From: W0P28-013 sp963621145
GTDB lineage: Bacteria; Bacteroidota; Bacteroidia; Bacteroidales; Paludibacteraceae
Length of the DNA: 64,000 nt
Direction: 5' to 3'
Assembly: GCA_963621145.1 (NCBI GenBank)
Contig: CAVFDI010000001.1
Location: 1 to 64,000, forward strand
Shown here piece by piece: positions 16,482-23,483 of this stretch; positions within the stretch are counted from its first letter, which is position 1; each line of letters starts with the position of its first letter. The position numbers and the translations under genes are program-made. A model generated the notes under the pieces. The model saw only the letters and a program-made list of their open reading frames with translations, did not search any database and was not told the origin of the DNA.

Positions 16482-17246
16482 CTACCTGTAAATCTCATTC
16501 AAAATTGCCGCCAAATGCAATCCACCTAGCATCAGACTACTTTCCCACATATTTTTGAACTGATAGATGTAGTTGTAAGGCTTTTCGGTGAGTGCCACAT
16601 TAGCGTAGATTTGCTCGCCATTCTGCACCGTGCGCCATGCCCAATCTTTCACCTGCGATGGCTCAAAAGCGGCATATTCATAAGGCTGCGTGCGCATAAT
16701 GTGGTCGGTATATTCGGTGTAACTCAGTTTCTGCCCATCGATGAGCGCATCGTCCCAAAGTGCATGCAAATTTGTAGGTCTTCCAAACCATTTTATTTTG
16801 ATGCTGTTTCCGCCGCGATCTTCGGGATGTCCCATGTGCATCGGACAGTGAATATCGCCCACAATGTGAATGAGATAACGCAGCGCAATGGTGTCGTTTT
16901 TGTCGTTTTTCAGGCGATCAATCAAGTAATAAATGCGATAAACAGCCTGACCGCGATCGGTGAGCATTGCTACACTGTCGAATTCGGTGCGTGTAAGCCC
17001 CGCCTCGAAGTTATTGTAGTGCCAATCGCTAAATTCCTTAAAGTCGGGATTACTTTTGATAAAATCGCCCCAATTTGCCTCCATGGCAATGGTGCTGCCA
17101 CCAAGCACTGCAACTATCTGTTTTTGCGCTTTTTTTGTCAGATTGCGCTGCGCCACTTCGCCAATAATGCGGTGACCTTCGAGCCCCCACGCACAAGCCA
17201 ACAACGGCACACACAACAAAAACGAAAGAAAAATTCCTTTTTTCAT
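16482..17246 (-). CDS. S1/P1-type zinc nuclease, secreted
   Basis: 254 residues. The signal peptide MKKGIFLSFLLCVPLLACA is cleaved before WGLEGHRIIGEVA; the mature N-terminal Trp and following His are zinc ligands in this family. Further ligands are visible: DWHYNNF, LIHIVGDIHCPMH and NLHALWDDALI. Expected role: periplasmic or secreted single-strand DNA/RNA nuclease (3'-nucleotidase) for nucleic-acid scavenging. The promoter box TATCTTTG (minus, 17267-17274) lies 20 nt upstream. Its ATG overlaps the stop of the upstream small ORF by 4 nt. Confidence 0.93.
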   Translation of the reverse strand: MKKGIFLSFLLCVPLLACAWGLEGHRIIGEVAQRNLTKKAQKQIVAVLGGSTIAMEANWGDFIKSNPDFKEFSDWHYNNFEAGLTRTEFDSVAMLTDRGQAVYRIYYLIDRLKNDKNDTIALRYLIHIVGDIHCPMHMGHPEDRGGNSIKIKWFGRPTNLHALWDDALIDGQKLSYTEYTDHIMRTQPYEYAAFEPSQVKDWAWRTVQNGEQIYANVALTEKPYNYIYQFKNMWESSLMLGGLHLAAILNEIYR

Positions 17247-17521
17247 GGTAAAATAATTTTGCTTTGCAAAGATACAAAATTAGTCGATAACTTGATAAGT
17301 TTATGGCATTTTGTCCTTATTCCTTGCTCTTTATACCACAAAAAATAAGGCGAACCGCCTTTTTGTCGATTCGCCTTATCGCGTTTGCGATTGTACTTCG
17401 TTCGGTCAACGAATACCTTCTTGTAGCAAATTGCGTGTCCAAATGCCGCAATCTCCTCTTCTCTGCTCTTCTTGCGCACCAACTTCAAAGCCAGCAACGC
17501 ATCATTTTTCTTTCGTTTCAT
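17243..17521 (-). CDS. Small basic conserved protein, 3' end uncertain
   Basis: 92-residue frame. The first 55 residues (MKRKKNDALLALKLVRKKSREEEIAAFGH..., then KKVFVDRTKYNRKRDKANRQ) look like a conserved small basic protein of Bacteroidales; the FVDRTKYNRKRDKA stretch in particular reads like real coding sequence. The remaining 35 residues run through an intrinsic terminator hairpin (17347-17377) and the S1/P1 promoter, so the true gene may end earlier through a frameshift, or the terminator may be leaky. Function unknown; possibly nucleic-acid binding because of its charge. Confidence 0.5.
   Translation of the reverse strand: MKRKKNDALLALKLVRKKSREEEIAAFGHAICYKKVFVDRTKYNRKRDKANRQKGGSPYFLWYKEQGIRTKCHKLIKLSTNFVSLQSKIILP
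17267..17274 (-). promoter_or_regulatory. -7 promoter box for S1/P1 nuclease
   Basis: Minus-strand TATCTTTG, 20 nt before ATG 17246. A second box-like TAATTTTG directly abuts it at 17275-17282. Confidence 0.55.
17346..17377 (-). terminator. Minus-strand terminator hairpin inside small ORF
   Basis: TTCGCCTT (17370-17377) and AAGGCGAA (17347-17354) form an 8-bp stem on the minus strand, followed by TTATTTTTT. It lies within the reading frame of the small basic protein. Confidence 0.55.
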
Positions 17522-17557
17522 AGTTTCGTTTTTTTCCTTTAGATGAATTTTGGAGGT

Positions 17558-17595
17558 AAAAAATCGCCCACCAACCGCAATCGGTTGGCAGGCGA
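17558..17595 (-). terminator. Terminator of TPR lipoprotein gene
   Basis: Strong bipartite stem: TCGCC (17564-17568) with GGCGA (17591-17595) enclosing CCAACCG (17571-17577) with CGGTTGG (17582-17588), followed on the minus strand by TTTTTT. Confidence 0.75.
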
Positions 17596-17621
17596 CTACA
17601 GTTCACAAATTTCGTGCAAAA

Positions 17622-19328
17622 TTATTTCACGAGAGCTGCAAATTCCTCATCTTCAGCGTAAGCCAAGAACTCAACGTCTTTAGCGGCTTTTGCTTTCAAA
17701 TCGGCATTTGCCTCGATGGCTTTCTTCAAGTTCGAAATCACAGCAGCGCGGTCGTTTTGGCGAGCGGCTACAATGGCCAGCAAATAACTTGTTTTAGCAT
17801 TTGGAGCCTCAACGCTTTCGAGAACCGAACGAGCACCAGCATAGTCTTTAGTCAAGATTTTGGCCAGAGCTGCGTTGTTGGTTTTAGCAGCGCCAAACAG
17901 TTCAACGGCTTTGTCGTATTCGGCACGGCGAATAGCAATCACACCATTGGCAATGTTCAGGTCGTCGCCTACGCCACCAGCGTTTCCGAAGTATTCTTCA
18001 GCTTTAGCTTCGTCGCCTTTGGCCAGAGCTACAATGCCACAGTTGAAATTTACAGCAGCATTTTTCGATTCAATCTCGTGTGCTTTTTCGAATGCACGAC
18101 CAGCAGCGTCAATGTCGCCTTGCTCGTAACGAACCACACCAAGGTTATTGAATCCGCGGTAGTCGCCAGAGTGAAGCTCGGTAACTTTGGTGTAGATTTC
18201 AGCTTTGCGGTCGAGGTCGTTGGTCAGAGTAGCAGCGTAGAGCAGCTCTTCGAGCGACAGAGTGTCGGGATTTGCTTTAGCAACCGAGTCAATTTCGGCA
18301 TCGCTGCGACCGATAACATCAATCGACAGAACCATTTTCGAACGACGCAGTTGTGGCAGAATTTCGTCGGAAATAGTTTTGTATGCAGCCGACAGATTTT
18401 TAATTTCAGCCTCGCGCTGTTCTGGATCATTGTACATTTTCAACACGCGGAGAATAACCTCTTTGTCTTGAATGTTCGATTCTTCCATCAATTTCTGGAA
18501 ACCTTCCCAGTCTTGAGCAGTGAATTTGCTATCGATTGTAACGTTGGCTTTCAGTTTTTTCAACTCTTTGTTGATAAACTTCTGCGATGCTTTGTCGCGT
18601 TTGTCGGCCAATTTTTCGTTCAACTCAACACCACCATCTGGCGAAGCGTACGAAGCAATTTCCAACTGTTTCATTTCCAGATTAGCAGCTTTGTTAGCCT
18701 CGTCAATGCGTTTTGTGAGGGCAACTACAGCGTCGCTCTTAATCTCCGAGTTGCGCACTTCCGATTGTTGAATCAAGAATTTGATTTCGGCCTCTTGCTT
18801 CTCTTCGATGATGCGTTGGAAGTTGTCTTTCTCAATTTTTGCATTCACATCGCCTGGCTCAACAGCCACCAACAGCGGAGTGATGTTCACGCCATCAGCT
18901 ACTTTGATTGGATCGATGGTAAACGATTTTTTACCAAGTGTACCTTTCACTTCGAGCCAAAGTTCAGAGCTTTCCATTGCTGGATCGTAGTCGAATTTGG
19001 CAACTTGTGTGTACTGACCACCAACTTTGTATTTGATTACTTCGTTGTTCTGGCCTTTCACTTTTTCGCCTTGGTAGGTTACAGGATCGGCTTCGAAAGT
19101 AGCATCCGATGTTTTCGATTTCAACACGGGAGTTACAGTCATCACCATTTTTTTCTGGAAATACTTCACAGGAAAAGTACCATCGATGGTAACCTCAATT
19201 TTCCCAGCGTGCGACTCCAGTGGGTTCACGCTCACCTTAAGATTGTCGACGAATGTCTTAGGCGGCTTGCAGGCAAACAGCACCAAAACGGCTGCAGCTA
19301 GCGTCAAAACAATAGCTTTTTTGTTCAT
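17622..19328 (-). CDS. TPR-containing lipoprotein with OmpA-like segment
   Basis: 568 residues. The lipoprotein signal MNKKAIVLTLAAAVLVLFAC puts the acylated Cys at position 20. The N-terminal third is beta-rich (repeated strands ending GEKVKGQNNEVIKYKVGGQY). The middle contains EIASYASPDGGVELNEKLADKRDKA, which resembles the OmpA C-terminal peptidoglycan-binding signature. The C-terminal third has tetratricopeptide helices (YRGFNNLGVVRYEQGDIDAAGRAFEKAHE). Likely outer-membrane-anchored scaffold contacting peptidoglycan; exact function unknown. It has its own promoter (TAATTTTG, 19377-19384) and terminator, so it is monocistronic and probably well expressed. Confidence 0.8.
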   Translation of the reverse strand: MNKKAIVLTLAAAVLVLFACKPPKTFVDNLKVSVNPLESHAGKIEVTIDGTFPVKYFQKKMVMTVTPVLKSKTSDATFEADPVTYQGEKVKGQNNEVIKYKVGGQYTQVAKFDYDPAMESSELWLEVKGTLGKKSFTIDPIKVADGVNITPLLVAVEPGDVNAKIEKDNFQRIIEEKQEAEIKFLIQQSEVRNSEIKSDAVVALTKRIDEANKAANLEMKQLEIASYASPDGGVELNEKLADKRDKASQKFINKELKKLKANVTIDSKFTAQDWEGFQKLMEESNIQDKEVILRVLKMYNDPEQREAEIKNLSAAYKTISDEILPQLRRSKMVLSIDVIGRSDAEIDSVAKANPDTLSLEELLYAATLTNDLDRKAEIYTKVTELHSGDYRGFNNLGVVRYEQGDIDAAGRAFEKAHEIESKNAAVNFNCGIVALAKGDEAKAEEYFGNAGGVGDDLNIANGVIAIRRAEYDKAVELFGAAKTNNAALAKILTKDYAGARSVLESVEAPNAKTSYLLAIVAARQNDRAAVISNLKKAIEANADLKAKAAKDVEFLAYAEDEEFAALVK

Positions 19329-19376
19329 GATGAAAAATTTAAAGGGGTTTATACTATTTTTCTATTTTACAAAAGG

Positions 19377-19384
19377 CAAAATTA
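19377..19384 (-). promoter_or_regulatory. -7 promoter box for TPR lipoprotein
   Basis: Minus-strand TAATTTTG, 49 nt before ATG 19328. Confidence 0.55.
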
Positions 19385-19503
19385 CAATTTCTTTGCGTGA
19401 AATTGCCTTTTTTTCTCAAAAAAAATTCACTTTATCATTTTGATGTTGATAATTAGTTGAAAATCAAATTTTTATACCAACTATCAAAACGAAAAAAAAG
19501 GTG

Positions 19504-19511
19504 TATTTTTG
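19504..19511 (+). promoter_or_regulatory. -7 promoter box for radical SAM gene
   Basis: TATTTTTG, 28 nt before the proposed TTG start at 19539. Confidence 0.5.
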
Positions 19512-19538
19512 CAGTGGAATTTCTAAAAAAACGCAGAT

Positions 19539-20519
19539 TTGAACCAATTTTTAGCCACACTCACGCCCAAAAAAGTGCTTAACTTGCTGAAAAATAGAGT
19601 AAGTTTTGCGCTGTCGCTCGCAACAAAACGGGGTAGAGTGGCAGGTGCGCCTGTGTCGCTCTCGGTGGAGCCAGCGGCAGTGTGCCAACTACATTGTCCC
19701 GAATGTGTGCTGGGTGCTGGCCGCCTTGTGCGAAAAAATCGCTACCTCGATTTCGATACATTCAAATCTGTAATCAACCAAAACGCCGACACACTCTGCT
19801 ACCTGATGCTCTATTTTCAGGGCGAACCATTTCTCGCTCCAAAAATTTTTGAAATGATTCGCTATGCCACCGAGCGAGGCATCTACACAGCCACATCGAC
19901 CAACGCACAAAACATCGACAGCGAAATGGCCGAAAAAATTGTGCTTTCTGGTTTGAAACATCTGATAATTTCTCTCGATGGAACCACACAAAAGTCATAC
20001 GAACGCTACCGCCGCGGAGGAAAACTGCAAAATGCGATCGATACCATCGGTTTTATCAACCACGCCAAACAAAAATTGTCGATAAATACGCCAGAAATTG
20101 AGTTGCAGTTTGTGGTTTTCAGCCACAACGAAAACGAAATCGACGATTTTCTCCGATTAAAACATCAATTAAATGTTCAAAAATGTTCGGTGAAAACGGC
20201 ACAAATTTACGATTTTGAGGAAAAAACGGATCTGATACCGAAAAATCCAAAATTCAGTCGCTACACATATAAAAATGGTGTGTGGCAATTGAAACACGCG
20301 CAGCACAATTTTTGCTTGCGTCAGTGGCAAGGCGCAGTTGTTACAAGCGATGGCGATGTAGTGCCTTGCTGTTTCGATAAAAATGCTGATTACAAGTTTG
20401 GAAATTTGCACGATACTGATTTCAAAAACATTTGGCAGGGTAGTGCAGCCAACAAATTTCGCCAGCAAATTCTTACGAATCGACATAACATTGGCATTTG
20501 CCAAAATTGTACGGAGTGA
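19539..20519 (+). CDS. Radical SAM/SPASM domain protein
   Basis: 326 residues from a TTG start at 19539; no earlier ATG fits the promoter position and the next Met lies deep in the core. The radical SAM cluster motif CQLHCPEC (Cys49, Cys53, Cys56; CxxxCxxC) binds the [4Fe-4S] cluster that cleaves SAM. C-terminal SPASM-type cysteines are at NFCLRQWQG, VVPCCFDKN and GICQNC, holding auxiliary clusters. The sequence between is a typical partial TIM barrel (FQGEPFLAPKIFEM; LIISLDGTTQKSYERYR). Substrate unknown; no small precursor peptide is evident beside it, so a peptide-maturase role is not supported here. Stand-alone. Confidence 0.88.
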   Translation: MNQFLATLTPKKVLNLLKNRVSFALSLATKRGRVAGAPVSLSVEPAAVCQLHCPECVLGAGRLVRKNRYLDFDTFKSVINQNADTLCYLMLYFQGEPFLAPKIFEMIRYATERGIYTATSTNAQNIDSEMAEKIVLSGLKHLIISLDGTTQKSYERYRRGGKLQNAIDTIGFINHAKQKLSINTPEIELQFVVFSHNENEIDDFLRLKHQLNVQKCSVKTAQIYDFEEKTDLIPKNPKFSRYTYKNGVWQLKHAQHNFCLRQWQGAVVTSDGDVVPCCFDKNADYKFGNLHDTDFKNIWQGSAANKFRQQILTNRHNIGICQNCTE

Positions 20520-20873
20520 AAACTGACTTTTGCGCCATTTCATCGGCAAAATTCTATGGTTGTGAACTCAACAACTAGATTATATTATTCTTATTTTTAA
20601 AAAATAAAATATGATGATTATATTTGCTTGTTGAAAGTTGGAATAAAGTTTGCAAAAAGTTGATTTTCACCCATTTCATCGAAAAAAATTCGGTTAGTAA
20701 CGCGGTTGATAACTTTCAAAATTTTATAGTCGAATGTTCATTGTTCTACGAATAATTTCGATATACAATTTCATTTTTCAAATTTGCAATCCTAACTTTT
20801 CAATTTTTGCTAGAAACAAGTAACAAGTTTTCAACAGGTTATTTACACTGTTTATACTGTCGCTATTTTTTTG
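20520..20873. other. AT-rich noncoding region upstream of mnmG
   Basis: About 380 nt without a credible gene. It carries two copies of the dispersed CCGATGAAATGGC motif in reverse orientation (exact at 20534-20546, degenerate at 20670-20682), and the string TTTTCAACAGGTTATTTACA (ending near 20848), where TTATTTACA differs from a DnaA box (TTATNCACA) at one position. Only one such box is seen, so an origin of replication is not demonstrated. Confidence 0.4.
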
Positions 20874-20881
20874 TAATTTTG
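20874..20881 (+). promoter_or_regulatory. -7 promoter box for mnmG
   Basis: TAATTTTG, 20 nt before ATG 20902. Confidence 0.6.
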
Positions 20882-20901
20882 CGCTTTATTTTTCAAAAAC
20901 G

Positions 20902-22779
20902 ATGACTTTCGAGTACGATGTTATAGTGGTTGGTGCTGGTCATGCAGGCTGTGAGGCGGCTTGTGCTGCGGCTAACATGGGTTCGCGCACGCTGCTCATC
21001 ACCATGGATATGAACAAAATTGCACAGATGAGTTGCAATCCAGCCGTTGGTGGAATAGCTAAAGGTCAGATAGTCAGGGAGATAGATGCTCTTGGCGGTC
21101 AAATGGGCTTAGTTACTGACGCTACTGCCATTCAATTTCGTATGCTCAATCGCTCGAAAGGTCCTGCCATGTGGAGTCCGCGTTCGCAGAGCGATCGTAT
21201 GAAGTTCATAGCAAAATGGCGCGAAGTGATAGATCATACGCCAAATCTTCATGTTTGGCAAGACACGGTTACTTCGCTACATATTAAAGATGGTGTAGTC
21301 TGTGGTTGCCACACGCTGATGAATGTTGATTTTACCGCAAAAAGTGTGGTACTTACAAACGGCACTTTTCTGAATGGATTGATGCATATTGGGCGCACGC
21401 AGATTAAAGGCGGACGCATTTCGGAGCAAGCATCGTACGGACTTACTGAGCAGTTAAAAATGGCAGGTTTTGTTACTGATCGTATGAAGACTGGTACGCC
21501 TGTCCGCCTGAATGGTAATACCATCGATTTTTCGAAAATGGTAGAGCAGCAGGGCGACGACGATTTTCATCGTTTTTCATTTTTACCTTCATCGAAGAGA
21601 ATTTTGCGTCAGCGTAGTTGTTGGATTACCTATACTAATGTTAAAACGCACGCTATTTTGCGCAGTGGTTTGAAGGATTCACCCCTTTATAATGGACAAA
21701 TTCGCAGCATTGGTCCGCGCTACTGTCCGAGTATAGAGACTAAAATTGTAACTTTTGCCGACAAAGAGCAGCATCAACTTTTTCTGGAACCTGAAGGCGA
21801 AACCACGCAAGAGTACTATTTGAATGGCTTTTCTTCATCATTGCCAATCGATATTCAATTTGCTGCGCTCAAAACTATTCCTGGTTTGGAACATGCCGAG
21901 GCTTATCGTCCTGGTTATGCTATTGAATATGACTTTTTCGATCCAACGCAATTGAACCATACGCTCGAAACTAAATTATTGAAAAATCTATTTTTTGCTG
22001 GTCAAATAAATGGCACAACTGGTTACGAGGAGGCGGCTGGTCAAGGTCTTATTGCTGGAATAAATGCTCACTTAAAAGCTCATGGCGATGCTGAATTTAC
22101 TCTTCAGCGCGACGAGGCTTATATTGGTGTACTTATCGACGATTTGGTTACGAAAGGTGTTGATGAGCCATATCGCATGTTCACTTCGCGTGCCGAGTAT
22201 CGTATTCTTCTTCGTCAAGATGATTCCGACCGCCGTTTGACTGAAAAGTCGTATCGAATTGGATTGGCTACAAAAGAGCGTTATGATTTAATGCGTTCAA
22301 AATACGATGCTGTTGATTCGTTAATCGAATTTTCTCGTTCGTATCTTGTAAAAATGAACGATGTAAATCCGTATCTTGAGCAGCAGGGTGAAGTGCTTTT
22401 GCGTCAGTCGGGTCGTCTTTACGATATTTTACTTCGTCCGCAATTGAATATTGAAATCTTACGAAAGTTACTTCAGGAATTTGAATCGTTCGTTTCTAAA
22501 ATAGAACCTGATCGTTGCGATGAAATTCTTGAGGCTGCCGAGATTGAAATAAAATATGCAGGTTATATTGAGCGCGAAAAACAGGCTGCTGAAAAACTGC
22601 ATCGTTTGGAAGATATCAAGATTGAAAATCGATTTAAGTATTCCGAAATTCTTTCGCTTTCGACCGAGGCGCGTCAGAAACTTGAAAAGATAAATCCTAA
22701 AACAATAGGGCAGGCGAGTCGCATTCCGGGAGTTTCGCCAAACGATATTAGTGTGCTGCTTATTTTATTAGGTCGCTAA
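20902..22779 (+). CDS. mnmG: tRNA uridine-5-carboxymethylaminomethyl modification enzyme MnmG (GidA)
   Basis: 625 residues, full length. FAD-dependent partner of MnmE in installing the carboxymethylaminomethyl group at wobble U34 of certain tRNAs. N-terminal Rossmann motif [17 protein letters not shown] (residues about 11-27), [24 protein letters not shown] near 49, and the FAD-contacting [19 protein letters not shown] near 370. The coding sequence uses more T-ending codons than neighbours such as uvrA or infB. Two parS-like palindromes immediately follow the stop codon. Confidence 0.97.
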   Translation: MTFEYDVIVVGAGHAGCEAACAAANMGSRTLLITMDMNKIAQMSCNPAVGGIAKGQIVREIDALGGQMGLVTDATAIQFRMLNRSKGPAMWSPRSQSDRMKFIAKWREVIDHTPNLHVWQDTVTSLHIKDGVVCGCHTLMNVDFTAKSVVLTNGTFLNGLMHIGRTQIKGGRISEQASYGLTEQLKMAGFVTDRMKTGTPVRLNGNTIDFSKMVEQQGDDDFHRFSFLPSSKRILRQRSCWITYTNVKTHAILRSGLKDSPLYNGQIRSIGPRYCPSIETKIVTFADKEQHQLFLEPEGETTQEYYLNGFSSSLPIDIQFAALKTIPGLEHAEAYRPGYAIEYDFFDPTQLNHTLETKLLKNLFFAGQINGTTGYEEAAGQGLIAGINAHLKAHGDAEFTLQRDEAYIGVLIDDLVTKGVDEPYRMFTSRAEYRILLRQDDSDRRLTEKSYRIGLATKERYDLMRSKYDAVDSLIEFSRSYLVKMNDVNPYLEQQGEVLLRQSGRLYDILLRPQLNIEILRKLLQEFESFVSKIEPDRCDEILEAAEIEIKYAGYIEREKQAAEKLHRLEDIKIENRFKYSEILSLSTEARQKLEKINPKTIGQASRIPGVSPNDISVLLILLGR

Positions 22780-22795
22780 TGTTCCACGTGGAACA
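22780..22795. promoter_or_regulatory. parS-like palindrome 1
   Basis: TGTTCCACGTGGAACA, a perfect 16-bp palindrome. It matches the parS centromere sequence bound by ParB (the Bacillus consensus TGTTNCACGTGAAACA differs at one base; Pseudomonas sites carry the same GTTCCACGTGGAAC core). It begins 1 nt after the mnmG stop. Confidence 0.65.
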
Positions 22796-22825
22796 AAATT
22801 AGAATTATAAATTTCAAAAATAAAA

Positions 22826-22841
22826 TGTTCCATGTGGAACA
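22826..22841. promoter_or_regulatory. parS-like palindrome 2 (one mismatch)
   Basis: TGTTCCATGTGGAACA, the same 16-mer with one C-to-T change in the centre, 30 bp after the first site and 16 bp before the apt start. Paired spacing supports a ParB-binding function. Confidence 0.5.
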
Positions 22842-22857
22842 ATTAAAGAAAAATAGT

Positions 22858-23382
22858 ATGACAATTGAAGAGGTAAAAAAGGAAATTCGCGATGTAAAAG
22901 ATTTTCCAATCAAAGGAATTGTGTTTAAGGATTTGACTACTGCGTTCAAAAATCCTGATTGTATGCACTTTTTTGAGGACGAAATGTATCGTCTTTATAA
23001 GGATTGTGGCATCACAAAAGTGATTGGAATTGAGTCACGCGGATTCATTATGGCGCCTGTGTTGGGTAATAGATTGGGTGTTGGTTTTGTTCCGATACGC
23101 AAAAAAGGAAAACTTCCTGCCGAAACCATCGAAATTAGTTACGCTAAAGAATATGGTGTCGATATTATTCAACTGCACAAAGATGCGCTCACACCCGACG
23201 ATGTGGTGCTAATTCACGACGATCTTTTGGCAACTGGTGGCACCATGAAAGCAGCGTGCGATTTGGTGCGTAAATTTGGAGTAAAAAAAATCTATGTGAA
23301 TTTCCTCGTCGAACTCGATGCTTTGAAAGGGCGCGAAAAGTTCGATTCCGACGTAAAAGTTGACTCGCTAATTCACTATTGA
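22858..23382 (+). CDS. apt: Adenine phosphoribosyltransferase
   Basis: 174 residues from ATG 22858 (MTIEEVKKEIRDVKDFPIKGIVFKD); the earlier in-frame ATG at 22825 lies within the second parS-like palindrome and is rejected. Salvages adenine to AMP using PRPP. The PRPP loop VVLIHDDLLATGGTMKAA (about residues 119-136) and the N-terminal FPIKGIVFKDLT are diagnostic for Apt. Its own terminator follows at 23404. Confidence 0.95.
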   Translation: MTIEEVKKEIRDVKDFPIKGIVFKDLTTAFKNPDCMHFFEDEMYRLYKDCGITKVIGIESRGFIMAPVLGNRLGVGFVPIRKKGKLPAETIEISYAKEYGVDIIQLHKDALTPDDVVLIHDDLLATGGTMKAACDLVRKFGVKKIYVNFLVELDALKGREKFDSDVKVDSLIHY

Positions 23383-23403
23383 TATATCAAAAAAAATTCC
23401 GAT

Positions 23404-23446
23404 GAAAGCGCAGAATTTTCAGTTTTGCGCTTTCGCTGTTTTTGTA
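23404..23446 (+). terminator. Terminator after apt
   Basis: GAAAGCGCA (23404-23412) pairs with TGCGCTTTC (23426-23434), followed by GCTGTTTTTG. Confidence 0.7.
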
Positions 23447-23470
23447 AATTGATGATAATAAAAAAAGTTG

Positions 23471-23478
23471 TAATTTTG
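23471..23478 (+). promoter_or_regulatory. -7 promoter box for uvrC
   Basis: TAATTTTG. The ATG at 23484 lies only 6 nt after the box, so the transcript would be leaderless or nearly so. Confidence 0.5.
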
Positions 23479-23483
23479 TGCTG

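Noticed and set aside
17550..19301. 583-residue open frame on the plus strand opposite the TPR lipoprotein gene
   Set aside because: It is an antisense shadow created by codon bias; the translation is Phe/Val/Cys-rich with no recognisable domain, while the minus strand encodes a clear lipoprotein with promoter and terminator.
19539..20519. Radical SAM/SPASM gene as part of a RiPP-type cluster
   Set aside because: No precursor peptide, transporter or peptidase gene is adjacent.
22825..22857. Earlier ATG for apt inside the second parS-like palindrome
   Set aside because: The extension MFHVEQLKKNS is not part of the Apt family; ATG 22858 gives the canonical start.
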